A model generated the notes under the pieces. It ran no database searches, had not been told where the DNA came from, and saw only the letters and a program-made list of their open reading frames with translations. A stretch of DNA of 64,000 nucleotides, from positions 2,185,259-2,249,258 of the forward strand of contig VZRN01000753.1 of NCBI GenBank assembly GCA_013397935.1, written 5' to 3'. Below are positions 11,306-26,388 of this stretch, piece after piece; the first letter of the stretch is position 1, and each line of letters starts with the position of its first letter. The position numbers were made by a program, and so were the translations under genes. Source of the stretch: Dasyornis broadbenti (lineage: Eukaryota > Chordata > Aves > Passeriformes > Dasyornithidae).

Positions 11306-14300
11306 ACCTGAACTTCACATCTAGGAGGTTGTTTTGCTCCACTTTCTGAATAAAGAGAAATTTTAGATTCTGATCTTCAGTAAAAATGTTCTGAGTTACA
11401 GTAGTTGGAAATAACTTGAGCTGTTGATGTTAAGGGCAGCAGCTACCTTCCATCATAAAAATGGTCTTGAGCTAGAAAGAGCAAAATTCAGGAAGTAAAA
11501 TTAGTAATTTAGACAGTCTTTGAGAAGAAATGGGCAGATCTATTTATGTTCTATTGGAGCAAGAAAGCAACAGCCAAGAAGAAAAGTGAACAGATTATAT
11601 ATAGGGGAAAAAAGTGAAAAAACACAACAATGTCATGGAATGCCTATGTTAAAGCATAAGCATATGCAACATTTCTCGAAAAGTTGACAATATTGTTATA
11701 CATTAAATCAGCTGTAGAAGACCTCTAGTTTTTACAGTTCCTTGTGCAATCACAGACAGACCTAAACTGAATTAGGAAAAAACCCATTGGCAGTAGATAA
11801 TTTCTGTAAAGTGTCATAGTAAAAAAAAGATATTCATTATTATTTGATACTATTCTTTTAAAATACATGAAGTTTTAGTGGTTCATTGGATAAAACTACT
11901 TTTACACAATTCTGTTCTTCTGACACTACTCCATCTCTTTAAATCTGTTCAAATCTAAAATTAATGAGCTCCCATTTGGTTATTGTTTTTTTTTGTTTGT
12001 TTGCTTTAATGCGAAAAGGTATTATTTTTATGGGCAGCAAGACTCAAATGCCAGTGTGCTAGAGACGCCTATGTTGGAGGTAAAGTCTGGGCTCTCCACC
12101 CTCACAGCAATGATCACTGCTGCTACCTGAAAGAACTAACTGCAGAATATTGCACAGAAATGCAAAAGCAGGACTCTCACCGTGCAGCCTGAGTGGATCT
12201 AGCACAGGGCATTTCCAGAGGGACAGTGAGCACTAGGACTGATCTGCTTTCTCACAGGAAAAAAAGCCACCCCACATTCTTAGAATCCCTGCTGGGATAT
12301 CAGATACTGCCTAAAACCTGCAAGAGGGACCGTGGAATTTATTAGAAAGACTCCTTCTTCCAGGAATTGGTACTCTATCAAACAGAAGAAAGGGGGGAAC
12401 AATTGAGTGGATTCACTTAATTTTCAGTGGAGCCCACCATCCTTATTCTCTTCCTCAGGGACCCTTGAAAAGCGACAGATAAATCCAATTTGCCCATGCT
12501 TGAGCAGGAGAGAGAGAGAGATACTCGTGAGTCAGCATATGCCAGCAGAAACTGGTTTTCCCCCTCATTAACTTTTTTGCACATCAGCTGATTTTTACTT
12601 TATACTGAATATATCCCTGTGCTTATTTTCTCTGTTCCCTACAGAATGTCATCACATCTGATACCACCAGGGCTTCATTAATGTAAAATGTTGTCATGTG
12701 GTGAATTATTCTTAAACTAGAAAACACAGACAACCCTAGAAGAGAAAATGAGGAGTTGTCGGACAGCATGTGGCTAGGAGCATTTGAAGGTGTCCCACAG
12801 GAATTCCTCCAGCAAATTGTTGGGAAAACTGATTGAAATTCAATAAGAAAGTGCAAATGAGACAACATAGCTCCCCTGTGGATTGCAAAGATCCCCTGAC
12901 AGGAAATCAGAAGTATCTGTGCACTGCTGCACCTTGCAAACCCAGAAATGCACAAATACCAGGAGGAAATGCAGCACTGTAACCCAGCGTTCAGGGCAAC
13001 GCGGAACAGCCAAGCGGAGCAGAAACCACGGTAAGGAAATACAACAGTCCTGAATATTGAGAACCAAATTTGAATGGATTTATGATCTTTCTAGGATTTT
13101 ATTGGAGCCATTTGTACACCAGAGCAGTGCCATTAACAGGAGTGAAGAGTGATCGGTATGTGAGCAAACACAGTCGTCTGGGACGGTTCATCAGCGCTCA
13201 AGTGCATCCCATTGACAAAGGCATTGCAGTGCACTTCTCACTGGAGATCACTTGGAAGGTGAAGGAGGTGCATCACAAGCAGGGGTTTGACAGCTCTGTC
13301 CTGTGGTGTGAGCAGAGGGACTGTGGGAATTCCTCAAATGAGGGGACCCCATCTGGGTGTGAAATGGAGGAGAGTCTCCTCCCTTACAGAACCAGTGCTG
13401 GGGAACTTGCCTGAATTTAGCCTGGCAAAGTGGTGGAGTGGCTCAATTTTTAACAAACTTTGGTGCTTTTGGCTGAGATGGTCACTGATGCTGAAGCTGT
13501 TCTGGCCTCTGTTTCTGGACTGAAGTGCTGCTGAAGCACAAAACGAGCTTTTTTGAATACACAAAAATTGAGTTTTGTGTATTCAAGGACATGATTTATT
13601 GATAATGTCCTGATTTTTTAAAAAAATTTGCACTATTAAAATATTTAACATCCAAAAGAATAGAAAAGCAGCAAGTGCGATCAAAACCATCCTGTGACAT
13701 TATGAAAATCATAGGCTGTGCAATTCCAAAAAAAAATAAAAATGGCCTGTGTGAGAGGAATTTGTTTCGTTAAAAAAAGAGACAGATTTGGAACTGTGGC
13801 TGAGAAAGCTTTGAAAGTGGCCAGGCTGACAGGGTGTATTGTAGGGCTGTTGTAAGGCTCCGTAGATGCAATTATTATCGTCTCCCCAAAGCACAGGCAA
13901 GTCTGAGCAAAACAAAGCAAAGAATAGGAGAACAGGCTGCCTGGAAAGGAGTCCCCCTTTCCCAGGCCTACATGTTAACTTGTTGATGGCTTAGGCCAAA
14001 GTGAAAATAATCTGAATCTAATCTAACATTTGGTCATTCTGGAGAAAATGAAATTCCTGGAGCAGTAGCTCCCAAGAGAACAGGAGAGGAAAGGGAAATG
14101 TTCTGGGAGGGGGCAGCAGCATGTGTTGAATGGAGATCTGGGGTGGTTCTTCCAGCCCCATCCCCTGGCAGCCCACAGAAGTGCTCTTCAGAATAATTAT
14201 TTAATCAGAGTGGCTGTGAATCAATGCTCTCACAGTGTTTGCAATCAGCAAATTTTGTAAAAGGTCCAGTCAGGCATCCTGGAGGACTGAGGGTTCGGAA

Positions 14301-17300
14301 TGCTGGATAAAGTTGTACGCTGTGCAAACATCAGCAGCTTTCCAGTGGCAGCTCTAAAACTGGAAACTCTGAGTTGTGCTGGTTTCTCTCAAGCTGCACA
14401 GAGCTTTCTACAGAATTCATCCTTTAGTGAAAACAAAATTTTGCCTAGATTTTTTATTTATCAGACCGTCCAATTCATATCCCAGATTTCTGTACATGTA
14501 GACTATACCACACTGAAATTAGACTATGGGCCTGCATCTGATTTTCCAAGTTTCTGAATTTACATGGGAAGCCGAAAGTTTCAGGTATCATACACTGAAA
14601 GAATTTTAGAACATATTATTCAGCCTTCCTCCAAAAGTTGCCTTATTCCTTTGGTGCTCCTTAAAGATGCAGGGGTATTATTGCACATTTTGTTCCTTTT
14701 AATTTTTTAATTTTTAATTCACTGTAGTGCTGGGATATACCTTTCCCATTTTACCACAACTTTCTGGATATTAAAGTATCTGCAGATCACAGGAGTTTAG
14801 TACACCATTTACTAGCCCTGTCAGTGCCAGGAAAAGCAGTCATCCCATGAAGGCAACAAAGTCCCATCATTTCGTTGTGAGCCAATAACCACGGGCTGTT
14901 CTACGTGTGTCTCAGGGCAAAGGATCAAAAATAATTCCCTACTACACTTGCTATGACTGATCATAGAAATGCACTTCTAATGTTAAGGAAACCTTGGAGA
15001 ATTCACTGGGAATTTGTTTCTTTTCTTCCTGAAACCTTCCCTGTCAGCAACAGGAGACTGGATTTAAGTATCTGTGTACCAACACGTGGAGGACACACAC
15101 AATCGCTCCTGCTCACAGACTCACAGAGCCGCCTCCATGCAAGAGGAGCCTCCTCCTTCAGTTGTAGTAAAGGCAGGCAGTAAAGAGGAAAAATCACCCT
15201 TGGATTCATACCCTCTGTCTGTAAAAAGCACTGCTGAAAGCCCAATTATTTTGATGGATACAGAGGAAAGCCAAAAAAAAAAAAATAAGGACTTAGGTAA
15301 ATTACAATGAAAGAACTCAATGTATTTCTAAAAGTATCTCAGGATTTTGCAGTAAATAATGTTTTCAAAGGCAATGGTAATCTTTCTGAACTGAAAGCTT
15401 CTGATCTTACCATCTTTACTTCAGATCATATTAGTACTGAGCATCGTTACAAGAATGTGTTCCTTGAAGCATGTGTACTCTATTTTCTTTCTATTCATCA
15501 TAAATACTCTGTGAAAGTACATTTTGCCACTGTGCACACATTTTTCTTTCTAAGATTTAATTCATTTCCTAAAGAAACATCATGCAAAAATCAATCTTGC
15601 CACTACAAGTTCACAAGGCCTGATTCATTTAACAGATGATTTATTGACAACTGTGAGATAGAAAATAATGGAATGTTGTTACTAAGAGCAACATTACACA
15701 TTCCCAACAGGGTATATAGAGATGGTACGTAGAGAGGACGCTAATGCTCTTTCATGGACAAGTGATACATTGCAAGAAGAAAGAAGAGAGCTTGCCATGG
15801 CTCACGGCTGGCTTCCAGCTTCTCTTCCAGCTCTCTCTTTGCACTCCCACCTAATGTTATTGCATAAATCCTGACCTTTGCTGTTGGTTTCATGGGAAAA
15901 CAATAGCTTGTGGAAAGAGAGATAAGAAAGCAAGTGTCCTGTTACATAATCAGTTCTTCAGAGAAAATGTGAAAGTTCAGCCAAAATTGCATTCGTAGGA
16001 ACAGACCACAACGGAGTGTGGTAGCTGATGGTTTGATATCTAACCTGGGAAGTATTTGTCTTAGTGTCACACACGGGGATTAAAAACTTCTCTTCCTTCT
16101 CTCTTTCCTTCCCTTTTTCATGCACTGCCAAAGAAAGCAGAGTTTGCAGTTCTCCAGGCTGAATATACCTTGGATTTCTTAATATGGTGTATAGATCCTT
16201 TTTATTTTCTACTAAAGAAGACACGAGGAAAAGAACCAATTCCCTGCACCACCCCTTTACCTATATATTCCACAAGTGTGGTGGGATCCTGGACTGTCTC
16301 ATAAAAATAAAGAAGATTTCCCCTGAGCTGTCTTATGCTCTCATATTCATCATGACTCGAGTGATCGAATGCGACCTTCAGCAAGATAACTACTTTGCTG
16401 TCCCCAAGTCAGGTGTTAAATCATCCAAATTTTAGTTCAATGGCTCTTGTAAAAGAGTCCAAGCCCTAATGTCAGATGCTTATGCTCCTGATTCAAAGTA
16501 CCTGCACACACCCTGGGCAGAGAGCATCTGGTCCCAGGCACAGAAAAAGCTTTGAAATCTTGCTTGTTCCTGAGAACTGAGGAGCTGGCAGGGAAATGCC
16601 CTGTGTGCTCCAGATCTCACTCCCAGAATCCTCACGGGGAACTCAGCAAAAAGACCACTTAACTCCTAGAAAGCAGCAATGAAACATCACCGTGCTGTGT
16701 CAGAAAGCAGGCAGTTCTGAGCACTGCCTGTCCCACCAGATTGGTCCCTCAGAGATCTGACCCTTTGCCAGACTTCTAAATTCCAGCGCTTCATAGCTGA
16801 GAAGCTGGTACCTTTAGGTAACCCATCACGCTCAATGCTAGATAAACATAGGGAAAAAGTCCTCACGCATGGAAGAGTATGTGCTTTTTGGAAAATGCAA
16901 AAAAGTAAAACAAATCCTTAGTCCTTCTTTTTGAAAAATGGCAGGAAAAGAAATTGCTTCTACAGATTTCTAAAGTGCAAGAAGTGAGGAATGTTAGACA
17001 TGCTTCATTAAACAGACTAAAATAGAAAACATTTTGAAAACACGGAGTTGAATACATCCACAGGACTCCATAGAAAAAAAGAAAGGAAAGAATAAAATCT
17101 GTTCCCAGAAAGATAATTTAAACTCAGAGTGATACATTCCCTCCCTAGTAATCAGTCTGCAAATAGGATGATTTAACTGAGACCCTCAAAATCTCTGTAA
17201 CAGAAACTCAGGAAAAACTGATTAATTCAATTGTACTATATTGCACTGTCAAAATTATAAAGTGAAAATGTTAACTCAGCCTACAAGGCCTTTTTACTGT

Positions 17301-20300
17301 GTAACAGAATTCAGCAGTAATTAAAAAAAATTTCAAGCACACACATTTCATGGAAACAAGTCTATATATTTTCCTGTGTCGGAGCAATGGTGAGTGGGAA
17401 ACCCAGGAGACAGGAACTCAGGCACTGGTGTATTTACAGCCAACAGTCACAAGGTAGCAGCACAAAACACCAGTCTAAAGGATTTCTTGAAGATATCGCA
17501 GAGGTGGAGGTGATTTGTCACCAGGACACAGCTGTAAGTGCGGAGGGAACACAACTTGGGGCAATTAAGTGCTTGGTGGGGAGGAAGCTCAGTGCTGGGG
17601 TAGCCTGTGCCAACCTCTGAGCCAGCCAGCAAAAGCCCAGTAAAAGACCTTTTTTTGGATTTCCTTTAGGTGAGAGATGTGGAATATGACCTGACATCAC
17701 GGCACAAGGAGAGCAGGGAGCAGAGGAGGTCTGGCAGGGTCATGGAGGCAAACCTTACATCTGACAGTGTCTCACAGCTCACAAATTGGCTGCTCAGTTG
17801 CTGAGCTGACCCGCTTTCAAACAAGTACTGATTGTTTTCCCCTTTCCCCTCTCCACGCACTTTTAAAAGGAAAAGGATTCATATCAATTCTCCATATGTT
17901 ACATTGTATATACAGCGTGATGGAATATGTATGCATGCACAGTAACTCGGGATTTTCAAAAGTAAGTCTGTATTCTAGGACATAAATGTAAAGGTCAAAA
18001 GGTCAATAAAGATTAATAAATTCATTCTATAGCTCCTATAAGGGGTGGAAGGACTCATAGAAATGGACTACGATCTGCAATAGAGTTGTAGCTGAATATT
18101 CACAGATTTCTCAAGAGCTGGATTTTTTGGCTATTGATCTGCCAATCACTTTTCTGTCAGAGGAAATTCAGTTACCCGCGCCTCGCTGAGCCTTTTTCAC
18201 CTACTTGCTTTTGTAGGAGTTGTGTTTGTTGAACATCCGTATCTTTTATGGTATCTCAGAATGAAAAATTCAATAGCTGCTGTGTTGAATTCTAAAGATC
18301 ATTATTCTGCTTGTTTAGAAAATGAAGATGACACCCGCTTTTCTCTCCTCTTGCTCTCACAATCAGTTCACTTTCAAAAAGCTTGGTATATTTTACTAAA
18401 TTTAAAAAAAAAATTATCTTTTGTTAACTGGTGTTGCCTGGGTAAGTGCTACAACTATGGCATTGTCCCTGCCATTAGAATACATTTGTAAAGCTGTTGA
18501 ACAAAAACTCTCTAGTACAGGAATAACTGTGACTTCTCACTTTAAGAATGTGCAATCATTTTTCATTACTTACCACAGCTCTACCATAAATCCCAGTGAC
18601 CTCCCCATTGTCTGGAAACTCACTCAACTCCCTCTCCAGTGCCTTGGGTCCTGTTCCAAAGCACAACCACAATTTCCTTCCCAGCTCCACACCCACTTTC
18701 TGCACACCAGTAAAGCTGGACTCATTCATTCCAAATGCATCATGTCCAGCCACCATTGATGCCAAAACCCCTTCCTCTATTTCTCCTTCTCTCAGCTACC
18801 TTCAATGTGGTTTTCTCAAGAATCTTGTTCTCCCATGGTTCTGCCTCCCACGTGTTTCTGCCTGTCTTCTGCAGGTCCCATTTCTGCACTCTGGAGCAAT
18901 CTGGGAGACGTCCTGTCTCCCCAGCCTCCCTTTGTCCTCCACAAACACAAAGCCAGTTCCATTCTCAAGACACACAGGTGAAAGACGGATGGATCGACTT
19001 CTTCCCATGAAATTGAAGTGCTTGTCTAGATTTCACTCACCTCACACAATGCCAACTTGTCAGCTTAAGTTCCCCACCAGTAGAACTGATCTCATTGTTC
19101 CTCTCTAGTGTTCAAACCCCTTCACAGGACATCTTCCCCCACCCCTTTTCTGTAAGCTTTTAGGGGGCTGTAGCCTTTCCTGGGATTATCTCAAACTTAG
19201 CTCTGCTTAAATCTTATGCAAGGTCAGTAAATGATGCTTTAAAACATAATTTCCAATCTATTCTCATATGTAAGCAGATTTTATCAGTTCTCCTCCTGCC
19301 TATTCTCAGGCCCTTTCCTCTGGCCTTACTGAGTCCCACCATCTTCTCTTCATATCCTTTCAAAAAGCTCCTGCAAAGACAATTTTGCAAAGCCAACACA
19401 GCCCAGCTTCTCATGCTGGCCATGCCGTCCTCTGCTGCCTGCATTTTCCCACCGTTCTCCCAGTCCCCACACAGAGCACATGAGCTGTAAGCCTCAGTTT
19501 TGAGACCCTTTACAGTTTCTATTTCACTTCGAATCACACCTCTGCTGAGCCATCACTGACTTCTCTCTGTTAACGATGACAGCCTTTATTACCCAGTTGC
19601 TAAATTTTGAAACAAGTATCTTCAGCTTTTCTTGTCATACCTGTCAGAAGCTCTCTGTAAACACCTGCAAAGTCATGTTCAGAGACTTCTGAAACTCAGC
19701 TTTAACATGATGCCTACAAAAAACCCAGACAAATACACCATAATTCTTGTCTGAGGCACTGACTGTAAGACTGCACATACTGCTGACCTGTGCTGGCACT
19801 TTTTAAATTAGCAGTGCTGGTGTTGTTTCTCCCCTTTGCTTTATTTAGGTTGTAAACTTTTTGCTTAGAAACCATATTTTTATTCCTTTTACATGAAATG
19901 GGCATAGCAAATATCTGACTACCTTATTAGCTAAGCAAGTAAATTGTTAAAAGAAAGGTGTCTTAAAATAGAGAACCGTATAACCCCTTCCAGATGCACA
20001 AAATGTATCTTGCAAAGGATATAAAGATGAATATCACAATTTGGCATTGTGTCAGAAAGAAAACCCACTAATTGGGATGGATGATGATAAAGAGAAAATC
20101 AAAAATTCATGGCATGATTTAGTTGACTGTAAATCTGAAAAACACCCCAGCAGTGTCAGGGAAATTATTCTATATTTGTTTAAGCGAGAGGCTGCACAGG
20201 ATGCAATTCAGCCATCTGTGCTTGGCCCATCTGTACTTTGCAAAGTGCCGTAGGACTGTACTGCACCACTTCTGTCAAACTTTGGAGACGTTACAAGAGA

Positions 20301-23300
20301 TGCCAAGGAGCGCGAGTGGTGAATGACAGCACATCGATTGAGATCTCTCTTTCAAATTGTCTTCTCTCCAGTCCTTTACAGGTGCATTTCAAATCAAAAT
20401 CACTGACTAAATCTTCCCAAGAACTTCTTGGAATTACCTTTTCTTTCCTATATTGTTCTGCTATTTCTACTTTTCCAATGGAAAGACAAACTACCACCAT
20501 CAGTTAATAGTTATATATATATAAATAAAATAAATTGTGCTCTAAATAACAGAACTAACAAAGCCTGCTTTGCTTCAGATTTGTTTCCTATGTCCCAAAG
20601 GCTTTGAGCCCATAGAACTCTCCGAAGTCACGTGTCAAAGTCATGCCCAAACTCCCTTTCCACAAAACTAAATCTCCAAGGTGCAGCTATGGGGACTTTC
20701 TCGCTGTCTGCATGACTGGTATCCGCCCAGGGAACTGCCAAGTCTTCCCCTTGGGCCTCCTCTCTTTTCAGCCCGTCTCTCAATTTTGCCCCAAACCAGA
20801 TGGGAATCACCACTTCCACAGCTCTGCTTGAGCTCATTTACAGGTTCAACAGGTGTGCAAGGCAGTTCAGCAAACAGGTTGCACAGCTTTTATTAAAAAC
20901 ACCTCAAATACATTTAAATGCAATAAAGAAAAATGGTTCTCAATTCAGATAATTCCTCTCCGTGGGTTTGTTTATTTTAAAAGTGGGAAAGATTGGAAGC
21001 CATTGAAGTACTGATGTTGATGCTTTTTGCTCCCACTCTGACTGCTGTGAGGAAACAGCTCTGCTGCTTTAAACAGGGACGCAGGGACAGCACTTGCAGG
21101 TCTCTGCCATCGGATGGGATCTCCTTTCAGTGGTTTCATTCCTCTTAGCTACAACAAAGGCTGCTGCAATGAATTCATAGCTATCTATTCAGAAAACACT
21201 GCAGTTAAGTGTGAGTGGGCTGATACAAAGCCATACCAGCAGAGAACTATATCTGTGCTGCAAAGAAAGTGGTAAAACCCACTTAGCCATGAATTAATAC
21301 ATAATGAACAACTGACAATAATTATTTTAATATATTGCTGCTGACCTGCTTCAACACTTCCTTCCTTTTTCTCTAATCATGTTTTTAGGTAGTTTTGCAC
21401 TTCATTTCTTAACCACAAAGGCACTTAGTAGTTTGTATTTTCCATTAATTCTCTATATAATAGTAAGTATCGCTTCCCCCAAGACAGAAGTGTAAATGAC
21501 TGGCTTTTTCACTTTTTTTTCATATGATGAGAATGCAAACCTTGTGACTTAGGGCTCAGCAGAGCTCAACACATCTCATGGACCTTTACCCTGATAAGGC
21601 TTTGCTACAGAATGAGAGAATTCAGTGAAGTGTGGTAGGTGTAATTAAAATTGTGTTATGCTGCTGATCCACAGGCAGATAAATTCTATAAGAATTAAAT
21701 TGCATTGGTTTGTTAAAAAAAACTTGGCTGTTCGTTTCCTTGTAAAAAACAACATCAATTTAAAGACGGTGAATCTATAAATCTGAAATGAATTACAGTA
21801 GTTCACAAGTTTCTCAGAACAAACAGAGGTCTATTTACTCCCCTACCAAGAGACTCAACACTTTATGAAGGGTGCAGTGAACCAGTTTAATAACAATTAC
21901 AAGCCAAAGGGATCTACATGCACATGTTGCTGACTGTTGGCACATTAATCCACTTTTTTTTCCACCCAGAGGATAAACTTCTTAGCAGAAAATACAGAGA
22001 TTTTCTGGGAATGAAGGTCACAGGTTTAAGTCAAAATGTTCTGTTAGTAATTTTCTTATTTGGCGTTCATTGAAACAAATATGATTAGGTGCAAATAAGC
22101 CTGGCATCAAAGGTCATGATGTGGGCAGATCTGTTTGCTCTGAGTTGAAATAAAGTTTCTGGTTATTTTCCTTGTGTATTAACGGCAACATTTCACCATC
22201 TTTAAGAGTCTAATCACAATACATTCTGTGTGGAATATTATAAATCAAGAGTCCTGCTTGCTTGTTACATGGACCTGAAGTTCAAAGAGATTGGCCTTTT
22301 GGAAAAGTTATTCTTTATCACATTTATCAGTCTGCGAAAATCAGAGTAAAAAGTCACCTGTTACAATCTTGTCTAACAAAATATTAATACATACTCTCTC
22401 ATAGACAGCTGCAATTACTCACAGGGCTGTAGAGATAATGGGAAGAAACTAATGGAAATTACTTTGCACATGCAAGCAAATTCTTGAATTAAAATCAGAT
22501 GAAAGTCAGATAAAATTACACCAGGTTTGAAGCTGAAGCCATGTAAAAAACATTTAGTTAATGGGCATGCCTGCATTCTGAAAAGAACATTAGCTCATAC
22601 TGGGAAGTAATGTTTTGCAGATTTACCTGTGAATATTTATAATAAAGTGAATAATATTTATTATATGATCTTTCCCTCAAGTTAGTTATGTAGTTAAGAT
22701 GAAGATAACGTACAATAAAGATGATATAAATAGGATGAAAGGTCAGGGCTGAAGAGCTGGAGTAGCTTATACATAGAAGAGAAGCAGACAGACATTTTCT
22801 GGAAAAACTCCATTTCAAAAGTCTTGTGCTCATGAGCAGAGAGTTGGGTTCAAATAAATGGGTGTGGGGCAGGAAAGAGCCAATCTGGACATGCTCAGGT
22901 AGTTTGCTGGTTATGAATTGAAGATTTTGGTGGCACACAACAGATTCAGAAGAGTTTAATTTTTTGCCAGGAGATCGGGTGGCACCAGAGCTGGGATAGC
23001 AACAAATAAGCAAGGGAAAGAGGAGAGAGCAGGATGCTGACACACAGAGCACAGGAGTGGCAGCCAAGGAGTGACTGAGGGGGAAAAGAAAGATGGGGGC
23101 ACAGCTTAGGAAGGAGGATGTAACAAGGGGGATGAGGAGACACAGACTTTCCTTCTGCTGCTGTTTCATTGCCACACCACATATTGCCTCAAATTTTCTA
23201 ATTTTCTCATTGATTTTCCAACTAAAATAATCAGTCACATGTTTATGGATAATGTCAGTAGTTCTTGAGAGAGTCAACTGAAGTCCACCATTTCCCCTTT

Positions 23301-26300
23301 AATTTAGACTCCCAAAATTCCAGTAGCTAACAGTACGGAGAAAAAAAAAAAATGAAAGATGAGGCTTGTGATTTGGATATATCAAGAAACTACATTTTTC
23401 ACTTCCAAAGTTGTAACTTGGGTAAGTTTTTCTTTCTTTCACCCATAAATAGGTACTTACTCCTGAAATCTGAATGCCTACCTTGTCCCTTTTCATACTG
23501 TTTTTTGTACAGGCAGCAAATCTCAGAGGAAGCTTCTATTCACTGTTAGCTGTTGCCATTTATTTTTCTTGTAGCAGATATATGTCAGTTCCTTAAGTAT
23601 GTAATTTATTACTGGGCTTTTAAAATCTCTTCTGCAAATCTGTGGGGGTTTTTTTCCTGCATATTCTCAGAATACTTGCAGGGTGTCAGTAAGACTTATT
23701 TATGTATGAAGTTATTTATGGACAGGAAACAACACATCTGCTTCCATCAGGAATGATTCCTTGTGCAGATAAACCCAACAGCATGTTCTCAAGGAATTCA
23801 CAAAAAGTTAATAGAATAAGTGGTCAGTAAGTGCTTTAGGGAAAAGTATCTTCATGTCTTGTTAGAATTAGGCTACAGCGATATTAATCTTTTCCTTCTT
23901 ATCTAGGGCTGTACATCTGAAACACTAGTAAGCCTTTTCTGGGAAAGATGTTTCAACATCCATCTAAGAAGAACAAAAAAAGGTAAAACCCAGATCACTA
24001 GCAGCCTTAGGACAGCAACCAGTTGCTTTGAACTACACTCTACTTTACCAACCTGTTCTTCAAAACTGCTGACAGCACCAGGTATCGTAAGGATACTTGT
24101 GAAAGTGGTTTTGTGCTTATTCTGCTGAAGTTAATCCTTGCTAGAGACAGATGAAAACACAGCACTATCACTGCAGTACCTGCCTGATTTGTTCACTTGG
24201 AACTCCCCCAGTCCTCCTGGGACAGTTTCAGATCATCCACATCACTGTGTACATTCTCATCCCCAGAATCATGGAAGAAGGGTGCCAGCATTCAGTGCCT
24301 CCTTCTCCCAGAAGTGAACAGAGTACAGAATAAGCAAAGTAGGTAATAAAAGCATGCAAATAGTGCAGGCCTGAACCCAAACTATATACATTTATATTTT
24401 ATTCTAAAGCGTGGTCTAAGCTAAATTCAAAACTGTGTTTTCTCCAACTGCAAGACAAGTTGCCCAGGGAGCCCAGCATCTAGGGAAATTTGGTTTTGAT
24501 TTGCTTGGTTTTCACCCCCAAGGCCAATCAGGAGCAGTTGTACTGGTGATAGATTAGGCTTACAGCCATGAAGCTATTGGCTTGGCTTCCTTCAGCTCAC
24601 ACATTCGGGCTCTTCATTCCTTCTGTAACTACAGGTGTGCCAAGCACAAGGTGAGGTGAGTGCAGCTCCTACATGGGGAGTGCTCAGTCCCCAGCCTGAG
24701 CCTGAACATGCTGGTAATACTGAAAACCTGGAGCAGCACAACACTGCAATGTTGCAGCAGAAGGTTTAGTGTAAAAAGTAGTATTTGAATAATTTCTCAT
24801 TCTTGCAACAATCATTAACATAAAATCAATTTATGTTGTGACATTTTCAGTTCTCATTATGGTCTCTGTCACAAGAGGGAGGTTTTTAATCCCCTATAAA
24901 GCCTTTAAGAGACAGCAGAATAATATGCACTAAGTGCATTATACAGTTTCTAATGTGACCTTTTCACGGTTCTCCAGTTTGACTGCCTGGTCACTCCTGT
25001 TCCTTGGCTGTCCTGGTAATCTCAGAAGAACAGGTGGAATAGTAAATAATCAAAATACTAAATCTTTAAAAGGTTAACTTCATACTGCAAGTGACTTACA
25101 GGTTATATATACTCTATGCTCTTACTGTGCAGCCCAAAAAAATGCTAGGAAGAAAAGGACATGACAGACAATGACTGCTCCTATGCCAGTGACAAAAAGT
25201 ATTTGGGAAAAGAATAAAGACAGGTGTGTGTTAGCTACTATTTTTATTCCGCCAGTAGTTCACATGTGTTTATGCTGTGTGAAATAATCTACTCCTGGTG
25301 GAGATGTGGGGAGCTCTAGTCACCCTTCACAGGTCTGAGCCCCAAACAGTGGATCATGACCCAATGCTAATCCTCTTCCTGCTATTGTGGTTTTGGGTTT
25401 TTTTGTTTTGTATGAAACTTCAAAGAAATCAAGAGTGAACCTAGCACTGAGAAAAGTAAGTGTCAGTCAATGCCCTTCTCCTGTTATTGTTTTGAACTGT
25501 GGCTTTTACTGCAAAGGGACCCAGGGTCATGCAAGAAATGAGAGGACTGCAAGCGCTAAAAGAAAATAGAAGCCAACGTATCCAGCCAAGGAGAGCATGG
25601 CCCAAACGGGGATGATCAGCCCCATCATCTGAATGTAGTGCACTAAAACTAGAGCTTCTCCCCTTGACTCCTTGGTGCTGCCCTGAGTTACTTTGCCATA
25701 GCCAGGCACAAGGATTCTCCCAGGAAAAGGCATGGGGAGAAAGTCTAAGAAAGTAGGTCAGTTTGCAGAATGAGTTTTGTGTCAGTAGCAAAAAAATAAT
25801 TTCTAAGGACGGCTGGACAAAGGGTACAAAATATCACATGGAGTGGTAATGTATCCCCATAATACTCTCACAGATATACAGAAGGAAGGGAATGGCAGTA
25901 GAGGTGTCAAATGATTTATAAAAAAGATGATGGCCACTATACTACAAAGATATAAAACTTTATATATTGTGTCTTTCTTACAGGAAAATGCTTAGAAATG
26001 AATGATAACAACAACAATAAAAAACCTAAAAGGGAGAAAAGTCTTCTTTAATGAGATTTTAGAAAGAATCCTATTATACAGAGAGAAGAGCACCTCTGGC
26101 TGGAAGGGGTCTTTGCGAGGGCAGGGGAGAGGTCACCTCATGAGGCACTGCTGAGTTTGGCTTCAAAGCTTCTATGAATCTCAACTCCACGTCCTATTTA
26201 TTCATCCTAAGAAAGGGGGAATAGGGTTTTTCAAGTACTTGAAACTCATAAGCAAGTTAACTTTCTGCTCACGTGTCTGGGAAGACTTTCAGAAAGGGGA

Positions 26301-26363
26301 AAAGCCACAACCAACATACAGAGAAGCTCCTCTCTATTCCCTACTAAACTGGCAATAATCTCT

Positions 26364-26388
26364 ATTGCTTTGTAGCCTATAAAGCAAT
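26364..26388 (+). repeat. small inverted repeat (8-bp stem, 9-base loop)
   Basis: ATTGCTTT at 26364-26371 is matched by AAAGCAAT at 26381-26388. CTCT and AGAG outside the stem can extend it past a 2-base bulge. It is probably incidental. Confidence 0.7.
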
